DNA from: Deltaproteobacteria bacterium
Lineage (GTDB): Bacteria > Desulfobacterota > Desulfobacteria > Desulfobacterales > UBA5852
Direction: 5' to 3'
NCBI GenBank assembly: GCA_020444045.1
Contig: JAHLLS010000007.1
Location: 162,021-226,020 of the forward strand
DNA: 64,000 bases
The notes below the pieces were generated by a model. The model searched no databases. It was not told the DNA's origin and worked only from the letters and a program-made list of their open reading frames with translations. Positions 17,683 to 26,437 of the stretch are shown here, piece by piece. Each line of letters opens with the position of its first letter. Position 1 is the first letter of the stretch. Made by a program: the position numbers and the translations under genes.

Positions 17683-18732
17683 TTATACCGTATCGGCCTC
17701 CGGTTCTGTTTTTTGCGGCCAGAGATAGTGGCCATATTTGAGGTAGCCTTCCACATTGGACAACCGCGGGTCATTCTTGTTCGGGGCAGTGCGTATATTA
17801 CCCGTGATCAGGGGTTGCAAGTGCGCGGCCAGGTCCTGGCATCCGCCACCAGTTAGAACAATGGTATCGATATCCCAGTCACTAGCCCAGAGTCGATCCA
17901 TGTCACCGGCAATCGTTGTCGCCAGCTGGGCGTAGATCTGGTCACGAATCTTGGCAAAATTGAACCCCTGCCCCCTCATTTTGATGGTGCCCTTGCGCAC
18001 TGCGTCGTACAACCGGTAAAGCTCGACATTCACCCCGCCGTTCTCACGTAATTTGTTGGCGATAACCGCATACGCTTTGGAAATGCCGGTATCCATCGTA
18101 CGACTGCTTTTTTCCACATAACGCAGACGGTCGATAACGGTATAGTCGGTGGTCCGGAACCCGATATCCACCACGCCGATTTTCTGTTTGGCCAGTTCGG
18201 TATCGGTAATCTTGCCCTCCTCGTTCATCAATAGGTTGAGCACGCTTCCCATGGGCTGGGGCAGCATCTGAACGGCATCGATGACCATCTTTTTCGTCAT
18301 GCGGCTCCCATCGGGGCTGAAATAGGTAATGGCGTGCCGCCCTTTCAAGGCATCCCGAAAACGATCATGATATTGTTTGTAAAAGCCCACGGGCAGACCG
18401 GATACGATATGCAGGGGTTCCTCGCTGGCTTGATTTTTGTTGAGAAAAAGCCCGGCTGCCGTCAGGGCGAAGAGACGCACGAAATCGGCGATCATACGAT
18501 CCTGGTCAAGTGTGAAACTCACGGCATCGGATTGCTGTTCGGCAAGATCGCCCACAAAATAGGACTTCCCATCCATGGTAACATGGAAATATTCGGTGAG
18601 ATTGCGATCCTGGAAATCGACCCAGAATTGGATTTCCGTGGCGTCCCCGTATATCGATTTAAAGACGATGGTTTGTTTACCGTCGGTCGCTTTGGTAAAA
18701 CCGAACCCGACATCGATGCCTATGGTCTGCAT
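17683..18732 (-). CDS. ParM/actin-like ATPase
   Basis: A 349-aa actin-fold protein of the ParM/StbA/Alp group. The nucleotide-binding motifs are visible: phosphate-1 IGIDVGFGFTKA (residues 4-15), connect/phosphate-2 IGVVDIGFRTTDYTVID (about 190-205), and adenosine motif TIVLTGGGCQDLA (about 300-312). Such proteins polymerise with ATP and push apart plasmids via a small adaptor (ParR) and a centromere site. Here no ParR-like gene, iteron array or other plasmid gene is adjacent, so this is an orphan on a chromosome-like background. Its function may be cytoskeletal or a relic of an integrated plasmid or phage. The ATG and length fit the family. Confidence 0.85.
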   Translation of the reverse strand: MQTIGIDVGFGFTKATDGKQTIVFKSIYGDATEIQFWVDFQDRNLTEYFHVTMDGKSYFVGDLAEQQSDAVSFTLDQDRMIADFVRLFALTAAGLFLNKNQASEEPLHIVSGLPVGFYKQYHDRFRDALKGRHAITYFSPDGSRMTKKMVIDAVQMLPQPMGSVLNLLMNEEGKITDTELAKQKIGVVDIGFRTTDYTVIDRLRYVEKSSRTMDTGISKAYAVIANKLRENGGVNVELYRLYDAVRKGTIKMRGQGFNFAKIRDQIYAQLATTIAGDMDRLWASDWDIDTIVLTGGGCQDLAAHLQPLITGNIRTAPNKNDPRLSNVEGYLKYGHYLWPQKTEPEADTV

Positions 18733-18818
18733 AACGCCTCCGTGATGGTTTAGGGGGGGGAAGATTCTGACAAAAACGTTATAGCGAAGGATGGTATTGA
18801 AGTCAAAGGCAACGCGAC

Positions 18819-18974
18819 CTACTCTTTTTTACATCGCCGTCGGGCATCCATCTGCGCCAAGACGGCAAACGGCAATACAACGACAAATTCCATCATAAAG
18901 CCAAGGATGATCAAAAGAAGCATAAAGGGGAGCTTGATGCCGTAGAATAGGGCGTGTTTGGCCATCGGTGTCAT
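18819..18974 (-). CDS. small membrane protein
   Basis: A 51-aa reading frame chosen from the ATG at 18974, which has a strong ribosome site (AGGAAGG, 8 nt upstream), starting MTPMAKHALFYGIKLPFMLL. It contains one long hydrophobic segment (about residues 12-42, LLLIILGFMMEFVVVLPFAVLAQ) and a basic tail (DARRRCKKE). No family is recognised. It stands upstream of the ParM-like gene on the same strand, with about 85 bp between them. The extended ORF to 19103 is unlikely to be used. Confidence 0.5.
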   Translation of the reverse strand: MTPMAKHALFYGIKLPFMLLLIILGFMMEFVVVLPFAVLAQMDARRRCKKE

Positions 18975-19256
18975 ACCCGGCGCCTTCCTGTAGTGAAAAT
19001 ACAATCCGAATGCAAAACGATGCGGCAGTATGTGACGACGCACCTTGATTGCGACCGTTTTCTTGAAGACTCGCGGCATACCAAATACAGAACACAAAGG
19101 CAACGGATTATCACCCCTGTCGGCCTTGGCGCACCATGCAGTCAGTGCCTCACTGACACGCGGGCATGCCCGATTGACTTAGAAGAGCGGACGTGGTTCT
19201 ATGCCGATAAGCAGTCATTCCAGTCGATTATTGACCGACATTAGGAGGCATCCCGC

Positions 19257-20402
19257 ATGAATATGAACCGAATGAATCTGGTGTTTCTCGAGAACCTGGA
19301 GTGGTTTGACGATTCCGGCACCCAACTCGTGCAGCGTATACCACAGGAGGGCTCCGGCGAGATCAAATATGGTGCGCAGCTGACGGTGCGGGAAAACCAG
19401 GCGGCTGTTTTCTATTACAAAGGCAAAGCACTGGAGGCGTTCGGTCCGGGCCGACACACCCTCAAAACGGGCAACATCCCTATATTAACCAAAATTGCCA
19501 GCCTGCCCTGGGGGCTATCCAGTCCGCTGCGGGCCGAAGTCTATTTCGTCAACATGAAAGTCTTCACCAACCTCAAATGGGGAACGCGCGACCCGGTGGC
19601 CTTCAAAGACACCGAACTCGGCCTGATCCGCCTGCGGGCTTTTGGTGTGTTCAATCTGCGGGTTGTGCAGCCCGTCCTGATGATCAACCGCCTGGTGGGC
19701 ACCCAGGGGGTTTACACCACCGAAGCCATCGAAGAATACCTGAATCAGGTCATTATCAGTCGTTTCAATGACCACATGGGCGAAAACCTCGACTCCCTGC
19801 TGTCCCTGCCGTCCCGTTATGACACCCTTTCCGACGGCATGGCCAAGCGCATGCAGGATGATTTCAGCCACTTCGGATTAGCGCTCACGCATCTCTATAT
19901 CAACGCCATAACCCCACCGGCCGAAGTCCAGAAAGCCATTGACGAGCGCAGCCGGATGGGGGCGATCGACGACATGCACAAACTCATGCAGATGAAAACC
20001 GCCATGGCCATGGAAAAAGCGGCCGAAGGCAGCGGTGATGCAACCGGTGCGGGAATGGGAGCCGGAATCGGCTTGATGATGCCGGCCATGCTGGCCCACC
20101 ATTTCAATGCGCCTGGATCAAAGCCGTCTTCATCCAAAGCCGATCCCGAGGCAAGGTGTCCGGAATGCCGCCAGGGGATTCCCCTCAACGCCCGCTTTTG
20201 TCCCTATTGCGGCCACCAGCAATTGGTGTTTCACCAGTGCATCGCGTGCGGCAAGAACCTGGCGCCGAATGCCAAATTCTGCTCGCGCTGCGGTCATGCC
20301 GTGGATCAGCCGCCGGATAAAAACGTGTGTACCCGGTGTGGTGTCGAAAACCTGACGGATGCTGTCTATTGCAACGCGTGCGGTGAAAAACTCCGACCTT
20401 AA
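19257..20402 (+). CDS. SPFH-domain protein with C-terminal double zinc ribbons
   Basis: A 381-aa protein. Residues about 20-250 form an SPFH/YdjI-type virion-core-like domain (TVRENQAAVFYYKGKALEAFGPGRHTL, KWGTRDPVAFKDTE, IYINAITPPAEVQKAI as LYINAITPPAEV). A Gly/Met-rich hydrophobic patch follows (about 262-282, GAGMGAGIGLMMPAMLAHH). The C-terminal part (about 300-381) has three CxxC-type zinc ribbons (CPECRQGIPLNARFCPYCGH, CIACGKNLAPNAKFCSRCGH, CTRCGVENLTDAVYCNACGE). SPFH proteins oligomerise into membrane-associated scaffolds. The ribbons probably bind protein or nucleic acid. It overlaps the next gene, also a zinc-ribbon protein, by 44 bp, so they form a pair. A clear ribosome site (AGGAGG) precedes the ATG. 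Confidence 0.85.
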   Translation: MNMNRMNLVFLENLEWFDDSGTQLVQRIPQEGSGEIKYGAQLTVRENQAAVFYYKGKALEAFGPGRHTLKTGNIPILTKIASLPWGLSSPLRAEVYFVNMKVFTNLKWGTRDPVAFKDTELGLIRLRAFGVFNLRVVQPVLMINRLVGTQGVYTTEAIEEYLNQVIISRFNDHMGENLDSLLSLPSRYDTLSDGMAKRMQDDFSHFGLALTHLYINAITPPAEVQKAIDERSRMGAIDDMHKLMQMKTAMAMEKAAEGSGDATGAGMGAGIGLMMPAMLAHHFNAPGSKPSSSKADPEARCPECRQGIPLNARFCPYCGHQQLVFHQCIACGKNLAPNAKFCSRCGHAVDQPPDKNVCTRCGVENLTDAVYCNACGEKLRP

Positions 20403-21618
20403 AATCCATCACCAGTGCCCGCAATGCGGCGCACCGGCGACGCTTCTGGAATCCGATCGTCTGTTTTCCTGCGCGTACTGCCGTGTGAAATCCTACCTGT
20501 TGACGCGGGGGCATCTTCAGTACCATTTGCCCCATAAAGCACCAGCGGAACGCGAATTGATTTACTTCCCCTACTGGCGCTTTAAAGGCATGCTGTTTTC
20601 CTGTCTTCCGGCCAACACCCACGACCAGTTCATCGACACAAGCCACCAGGCCTGCCCCTCACCGCACTTTCCGGTGTCGTTGGGGCTTCGGAGCCAGGCC
20701 CTCACCCTCGGCGTGGTCACGGCCGATACGCCCGGTCATTTCATTTCCCCTCAAATGCCCCTGGATGATGTCATGACGGTTTTCAGCCGCCGCTTCAACC
20801 GTGCATTGGCGCAGCCCCTGCTCCACCAGGCCCAGATCGGAGAAACGGTGAGTATGATCTATGCGCCGTATTATCGGGACCGCACCATCGTCGATGCAGT
20901 TCTCAATCAGCCTCTGCAAATAGGCAATGCAAGCTCGTTTGATCCGAGCGACTTCCCCGGCGGCCCTCCGGCCACCCGCTTTCATTTTGTTCCCACCCTC
21001 TGCCCGAACTGCGGCTGGGATCTTGATGGCGCCAGTGACGCCCAGGTGCTCCACTGTCATCACTGCCACTCCGTCTGGCAGCCCAGCCGCGCAGGCTTCA
21101 CCGCGGTTCCCTGCGCCCACAGCCGAACCAATGACCCCAAGCCGGTCTATCTGCCTTTCTGGCGCATCCAAGCGGATGTCAGCGGCACCGACTTGATGTC
21201 CTATGCCGATCTTGTCCGATTGGCCAACCTGCCGAAAGCGGTGATAAAAACATGGGAGAGCATCCCGTTTCGATTTTGGTCGCCGGCCTTCAAGGTCCGG
21301 TCCCGCGTTTTTCTGCGCTTGCTGCACGTTTTTTCAACGGCGCTGCCGCCGGAAAACCTTGACCGGTCGGTTCCCGAACACCGCTGCCTGACCGCCAATC
21401 TTCCCTTGAGCGAAGCCATGCAAACCCTGCGGGTCACCCTGGCGGGGCTCATCAGACCTCTGGAACGCGTGGCGGAACTGCTTCCCCAGATCACCGTCAA
21501 ACCGCGCAAAGCCCTTCTTGTTTACCTGCCTTTTGAAGATCGTCCCCATGAATTGGTGCATGGTCCGCTCAACATGGCCATCAACAAGCATCAGCTTTCC
21601 CTGTCCTGGAATTTATAG
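20359..21618 (+). CDS. zinc-ribbon protein paired with the SPFH protein
   Basis: A 419-aa protein with two internal zinc-ribbon knuckles: CPQCGAPATLLESDRLFSCAYC (about residues 20-41) and CPNCGWDLDGASDAQVLHCHHC (about 215-236). Between and after them lie aromatic, mixed alpha/beta segments (ELIYFPYWRFKGMLF, PVYLPFWRIQADV), repeated as YFPYWR / YLPFWR, which suggests an internal duplication. No catalytic motif is recognised. The ATG lies within the end of the SPFH gene (44-bp overlap); a GTG 24 bp further on (20383) is an alternative start. The tight overlap implies coupled translation and a shared role, perhaps at a membrane scaffold; this is an inference. Confidence 0.7.
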   Translation: MLSIATRAVKNSDLKIHHQCPQCGAPATLLESDRLFSCAYCRVKSYLLTRGHLQYHLPHKAPAERELIYFPYWRFKGMLFSCLPANTHDQFIDTSHQACPSPHFPVSLGLRSQALTLGVVTADTPGHFISPQMPLDDVMTVFSRRFNRALAQPLLHQAQIGETVSMIYAPYYRDRTIVDAVLNQPLQIGNASSFDPSDFPGGPPATRFHFVPTLCPNCGWDLDGASDAQVLHCHHCHSVWQPSRAGFTAVPCAHSRTNDPKPVYLPFWRIQADVSGTDLMSYADLVRLANLPKAVIKTWESIPFRFWSPAFKVRSRVFLRLLHVFSTALPPENLDRSVPEHRCLTANLPLSEAMQTLRVTLAGLIRPLERVAELLPQITVKPRKALLVYLPFEDRPHELVHGPLNMAINKHQLSLSWNL

Positions 21619-21759
21619 CCCCAACGTTCTGGGAATCTTTCGCCGGATCGGTGCGTGCTCCTGGAGACGTGGTTAAAGCAGGTCCCGAAAGAGCGGTCCT
21701 GGGGCAATTTGTGACGTTTTGGGTCGGATGTGAGAACGGATGGGATTGCGCCAACGATA

Positions 21760-22965
21760 TCAGCAGAACATCAAGGTATAGCCCGCATCGTGCAAAGCGG
21801 ATTCGATTTCCACGACATGCCCTTCCCCCCGGGTTTCCAACTCCAGTTCGACGGCTGTAATGTTAACCGGAAAATCACGCCGCGATCGGTTGTGGTGGAT
21901 ATGCAGCACGTTGGCTTTGTGGTCGGCGATCTGATTGAGCAACCGGGCCAGTGCGCCGGGCACATCCGGCAGCATGACGTTTACCCGCATGATGCGACCA
22001 CTCTGGATCAGTCCTTTTCGAATGATCCGCCCCAGCAGCGGGCTGTCCAGGTTGCCGCCGCTGATCAGCAGAACCGTTTTCTCCCCCGGTTGGAGATCGA
22101 CCGCGTTGCTCATCAGCGCGGCCAGAGCAACCGCACCGGCACCTTCGGCAACATTTTTCTTGCGTTCCATCAACAGGAGAATGGCCGCGGCAATTTGATC
22201 CTCCTCGACGACAACCAGCTCATCGACCTGGCCATGGATGATAGCGAACGGTCCGGCACCGGTTTGACGCACGGCGATCCCGTCGGCGATGGACGTGGCT
22301 CCCGGGACTTCGACCACCCGCCCCTTGCGAATCGCTTCTACCGCTGAAGGACACACGGCGGCCTGCACCCCGGTGATCGTGACCGCAGGTTTAAGGGCTT
22401 TCAGGGCGACCGCCATGCCGGCGATAAGGCCCCCGCCGCCGACCGGGATTATCACCCGATCCACGTCGGGGAGTACCTGCAGGATTTCGAGGGCCACGGT
22501 TCCCTGCCCGGCCATGATAAGCGGGTCGTCGAAGGGATGGATAAACATCCGGCCGTCATTGGCCAGTTTCCGGGCGACCAGCAGACTCTCGGATACCGTC
22601 TGCCCTTCCAGCAGAACCTGTCCGCCGTAATTCCGGGTGGCTTCCTGCTTCGAGATAGAGGCCCCCACCGGCATCACGATCGTGGCGGGGAGACCGGCTT
22701 GACGGGCCGCCAGCGCAACGCCCTGGGCATGATTGCCGGCCGAGGCCGCCACAACGCCATTTTCCGGTATCTGACCGCGTAGCGCCAAGATCAGATTCAT
22801 GGCCCCGCGCGCTTTAAACGATCCGGTTTTTTGCAGATTCTCCATCTTGAGATAGATGTCGCCGCCGAACATCTGGCTGAAAGCCTGCGAAAAAACCAGG
22901 GGCGTGGTAAGGATATGGTTTTGGATGCGGTTGGCCGCCGTTTGGATGTCGGAAAGTTCGATCAT
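21760..22965 (-). CDS. ilvA: threonine ammonia-lyase (biosynthetic/catabolic, one ACT domain)
   Basis: A 401-aa PLP enzyme that deaminates threonine to 2-oxobutanoate, the first step to isoleucine. The PLP lysine is Lys51 in KTGSFKARGAMN. The phosphate-binding glycine loop is PVGGGGLIAGMA, and the substrate loop is SAGNHAQGVALAA. The C-terminal region (about 325-401, GRIMRVNVMLPDVPGALARLLNQIADHKANVLHIHHNR) is an ACT-like regulatory domain, matching the short IlvA type with a single ACT rather than the 514-aa E. coli IlvA. It lies 118 bp downstream of the PPDK-like gene on the same strand. Confidence 0.95.
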   Translation of the reverse strand: MIELSDIQTAANRIQNHILTTPLVFSQAFSQMFGGDIYLKMENLQKTGSFKARGAMNLILALRGQIPENGVVAASAGNHAQGVALAARQAGLPATIVMPVGASISKQEATRNYGGQVLLEGQTVSESLLVARKLANDGRMFIHPFDDPLIMAGQGTVALEILQVLPDVDRVIIPVGGGGLIAGMAVALKALKPAVTITGVQAAVCPSAVEAIRKGRVVEVPGATSIADGIAVRQTGAGPFAIIHGQVDELVVVEEDQIAAAILLLMERKKNVAEGAGAVALAALMSNAVDLQPGEKTVLLISGGNLDSPLLGRIIRKGLIQSGRIMRVNVMLPDVPGALARLLNQIADHKANVLHIHHNRSRRDFPVNITAVELELETRGEGHVVEIESALHDAGYTLMFC

Positions 22966-23082
22966 GATGAAAGGCCGTTATGTTTGAGACCGCATGGCTT
23001 GAACAGACCCCTATCGCCTTGGCATCTTTAGGTCTCGCAGGGCCCACGTCCCGTCCCGGTCGGGGCGTCTGCAGCAGACGGA

Positions 23083-26061
23083 TCAGGAATTGCGGATAAT
23101 GCCGATGGAGCGCCGGCCGTCGACTTTCACCACCACCGGGCGATTCAGGCGAATGTGAGACAGGAACCGTGTTACCCCCATGACGGGACGCGAACTGAAC
23201 CAACTGGGTTTGATAAAGTCCCCTGTGCCATTGGTGATATTCAGGTAGGTCATACCCAACGACGTCATGTTGTGGAAGAAATGCGACCCCTGCGAAGGAT
23301 CGGCGGTAAACGAGGCGTGTGTCGTTTCGACAATGACCGCTGCACCCGAGATATCCGCCCAGCGCACGGGAATGCCCAGCCATGAATCAGCGGAACCCCA
23401 GCGCCCGGGGCCGATCAGGATGTATTTCCGCCCCTCTTTGGCCAGTGCGGCGTTCAGCCGACTGATCTCCCTTGCAATATCGCCGGTCTTGGATGCATCG
23501 AAATCGGCCGGTTTGACATAGATAATGTCCGTCAGGTCGCGCAGGACGCCATTGCCGAGGGCATTTTCCGAGTAGCAGAAACAGCGCTTGGCTTCTTCCG
23601 GCAGGATGTCCACCGGAGCCATGTCGCCCCTGGAAGCCATGGGCCGGATCTGAAGGATCGCCAATTCCGGCGGACCGTCGCCTTCAGGCGGCAGATTGAT
23701 GGAAAATTCCACATCGACAGCACAGTCCATCCCCTTCTGGCCGACATCCATGACCGCCGCGAGGATTTCCGGTAGCGGCAGCGCGCCGTATTTCAGAATG
23801 GAGGCAAAGGTCACCACGGGATGCCCACCCGCTGCAACGGTGTCTTTGATCCGGTGTTCATCCGGCAAGTAGGTACTGGCGACCAGACGCATGAGACCAG
23901 GGTCCTCGATATCTATGATGTCGCATTTGACCAGGGCGGATTCCTCATGAACCCCGGTATTCGCCCCGCCGGAATCAGTTTTTAGACCATAGAATTCCCG
24001 CTGGGCGTTTTCCAGAATGTCTTCAACAATGGAAAACTGCGGCAACTGCTGGGGGTACAAAGGGCAAAACCTCAGGGAACGTTCGCCATCAACCACGGAC
24101 TTGCCCAGTCCAACGGCGATATTGGCGATGCCGTCTTCCGGTTTCATCGGCCCCATGGGGTAGTAATTATAGGACTGGGCGACACCGGAAATGGCCGGGA
24201 AAAAGAGATCGCCGTAGGGGCGGCCCACCAACCGTTGAATAATCACGGCCATTTTCTCTTCATCCGGCTTTTGCAGCGCGCGTGCGGCAAAAGCGCGTGG
24301 TTCCTCAAAGAAAGTGGATGCCAGAACAAGCTTAACGGCACGGACGAGTTCATCGAGCCGCGTTTCAGGGTCAGGCTGGTTGTTAGGCAGCATGTAGGTT
24401 TTGTAAATACCGGCATAGGGACGGGATTGCGAATCTTCCAGCAAACTCGATGATCGCACGGCCAGGGGATACGGCGTCTTTTCGATGACGGCCTTTAAGT
24501 CCGCATGGACGGCCTCCGGTAATTGACCGGCTAGAAACTGCTCGGCGATTTCCCTGTCCGTCATGGTTGTCCGTGAATAGACATCCAGCTGATTGGCTTC
24601 CACAAAGGCCTCGAACACATCCGTGGTGAGGACCAGTGTGTCGGGGACATAAATGCGTACATCCGGAAAACGTTTGACCAGATCGGATTCCGGGTTGATC
24701 TGAGAAGCCAGGAACACCAGCCCCCTTGCTTTCCCTCCCATCGAGCCATGGCCAATCTTCATAAATCCCGTCAAGGCCGTCGGGTCATTCCGATCAAAAT
24801 CGGTGACGATCCTTGTCTGCCGCGTAATTTGACGTACCTGCAGGGTTTCTTCCAACATCCGTCGCACACGGTCCGGGCGGTCCATGGTTTCTTCGCAAAG
24901 CCGATGCTGAAGGTGATCCGCCAGAACGATCTCCCCTCGGGCGTAGAGCCAGCGGCACAGGGCTGGCGTCTTGACAACATCCATGAGGGCATCATCCGGG
25001 ATATCCCGCAACATGTCCCTGAGTTGGTTGAAGGATCGTGCGCGTCCGATTTCTTTTTGGTTCCGGTCTTTGAAAACGAAGTCACCAAAGCCGAAAAACT
25101 GTCGGCCGTAATCCACCAATGTCAGCTGCAGATGCGCTTCCGTGGCGTTGACGGCCACGGCATGGCATGCTTCCGCAGCCTTTCCGTCATCCCCATTCTC
25201 CGTTAGGAATAAAAAGGGAAGATCCGGACTCTCGGCACGCACCATTTTAAGAAGTTCCAACCCCATGCGGGCTTCCGGGCGGCATTCGCGACCGAGCGTG
25301 GAAGACCCGATCACCCCCATCAAATAGGGTTTATACTGGCGGAAAAGCCGCTCGGCGGCTTCGAAATGGTCGGCGATGATCACCTTGGGGCGGGTCTGGC
25401 GGATAATCAAACGGTCTTCCTCATCCAACCCCTCTTCCAGGGCGGCTTCGTTCTGGGTCATGATTTCTCGATAGAGCACCGGCAGCAATGCGGACAACTG
25501 CTCCTGGGAACTCTCCGCCAGCAGGATCACCCGGATGCCGGCCCGTTCTGTATCCAGCTTGACGTTTTGCAGGTCTTCCACACATTTGATCATCGACATG
25601 GACAGATCCGCATCGCCGGACCAGGAGAAAATGTGATCGATGCCCGGTATGCGCCCAATTTCAGGAACACAGTACAGGGGGGGCACCGGATTGTGGGTCA
25701 GCATGAGTACCGGCAGGTTGGGCCAACGCGACTTTATCTTCCGCCCCAGTCCAAATGCGTCCATACCGGCCAAGCGGTACATGGTGATGACCATGTCGAA
25801 ATCCTGCTGGTCGAGCAGACGCATGGCTTCGTCCGCCGATGCCGCCCATGTGACCCGCGGGGGACGACTGAGGTTCAGCCCACGATATTCCCGCACGATA
25901 CGCTCGGCCAGGCGGCAATCCTCGTTGATGATGCAGGCATCATAGAGATTGGAAATCAAGAGGACATCTTTGATGCGCCGCGACATCAGCAGATGGTAGT
26001 TGTTCACATTTCGTTCGTAGGCATCCATGAGCCGTTCGATGGGTTCACGCAAAACAGTCAC
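23083..26061 (-). CDS. degenerate receiver domains fused to a PEP-synthase-type ATP-grasp domain
   Basis: A 992-aa cytoplasmic protein. Residues about 28-145 and 175-330 look like two receiver folds (DVLLISNLYDAC, RVILLAESSQEQ). In the first, the phospho-acceptor position reads DMVITMYRLAGMD, with no Asp at the usual site. From about 430 it is a PPDK/PEP-synthase N-terminal ATP-binding domain (GSMGGKARGLVFLASQI, PLAVRSSSLLEDSQSRPYAGIYKTY, LAILQIRPM), with a further C-terminal module (RKYILIGPGRWGSADSWLGIPV, 890-992). The swivelling phospho-His domain and the PEP/pyruvate TIM barrel of true PEP synthase or PPDK are absent, so it cannot carry out the full reaction alone. Such proteins are usually annotated as PEP/pyruvate-binding domain proteins; the role is unknown, possibly regulatory phosphotransfer. 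Confidence 0.8.
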   Translation of the reverse strand: MTVLREPIERLMDAYERNVNNYHLLMSRRIKDVLLISNLYDACIINEDCRLAERIVREYRGLNLSRPPRVTWAASADEAMRLLDQQDFDMVITMYRLAGMDAFGLGRKIKSRWPNLPVLMLTHNPVPPLYCVPEIGRIPGIDHIFSWSGDADLSMSMIKCVEDLQNVKLDTERAGIRVILLAESSQEQLSALLPVLYREIMTQNEAALEEGLDEEDRLIIRQTRPKVIIADHFEAAERLFRQYKPYLMGVIGSSTLGRECRPEARMGLELLKMVRAESPDLPFLFLTENGDDGKAAEACHAVAVNATEAHLQLTLVDYGRQFFGFGDFVFKDRNQKEIGRARSFNQLRDMLRDIPDDALMDVVKTPALCRWLYARGEIVLADHLQHRLCEETMDRPDRVRRMLEETLQVRQITRQTRIVTDFDRNDPTALTGFMKIGHGSMGGKARGLVFLASQINPESDLVKRFPDVRIYVPDTLVLTTDVFEAFVEANQLDVYSRTTMTDREIAEQFLAGQLPEAVHADLKAVIEKTPYPLAVRSSSLLEDSQSRPYAGIYKTYMLPNNQPDPETRLDELVRAVKLVLASTFFEEPRAFAARALQKPDEEKMAVIIQRLVGRPYGDLFFPAISGVAQSYNYYPMGPMKPEDGIANIAVGLGKSVVDGERSLRFCPLYPQQLPQFSIVEDILENAQREFYGLKTDSGGANTGVHEESALVKCDIIDIEDPGLMRLVASTYLPDEHRIKDTVAAGGHPVVTFASILKYGALPLPEILAAVMDVGQKGMDCAVDVEFSINLPPEGDGPPELAILQIRPMASRGDMAPVDILPEEAKRCFCYSENALGNGVLRDLTDIIYVKPADFDASKTGDIAREISRLNAALAKEGRKYILIGPGRWGSADSWLGIPVRWADISGAAVIVETTHASFTADPSQGSHFFHNMTSLGMTYLNITNGTGDFIKPSWFSSRPVMGVTRFLSHIRLNRPVVVKVDGRRSIGIIRNS

Positions 26062-26437
26062 CTTGTCACGCTAATCGTTTAAACGTATCGTATGGTTTGA
26101 TGGGCGATGGCAAACGCTTGGGTAGCGTTTAGTTTATTTGACAATTGCCTGTAACTGTCAAGTTTTTTTAACCTTTCAGCTGGCCCATCCTGTTCCTCCG
26201 CACGACCGCACCGGCGACGACCGCCGCATTCAGTCTTCCCTTGATTTTCCCTCTTGTTCCCCTTAATGATTACGTATGCGCATATGGCGCAATCGCATGA
26301 TGTATCGAAGGGACATCCCCTGCCCACCAAACCAAAACAGGGGTGCCCTTGGGACACGGCGGCTTGTTCGGTTTGACAGCGCCATTGCTAACACACCCAT
26401 CGCCCCTGGCCGGTGGATTACCGAGATCTTGGAATCT
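26062..26437. other. divergent intergenic region
   Basis: Between the leftward PPDK-like gene and the rightward peptidase gene. It contains the leftward promoter (26133-26161) and a small perfect hairpin AAACGC/GCGTTT (26112-26117 and 26125-26130) near the start of that transcript. An upstream in-frame extension of the peptidase ORF (26276-26437) has no coding character I recognise. Confidence 0.45.
26133..26161 (-). promoter_or_regulatory. candidate sigma-70 promoter for the PPDK-like gene
   Basis: On the minus strand a perfect -35 TTGACA (26161-26156) is followed after 17 nt by AATAAA (26138-26133), about 70 bp upstream of the ATG at 26061. The -35 is half of a TTGACA/TGTCAA inverted repeat. 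Confidence 0.5.
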
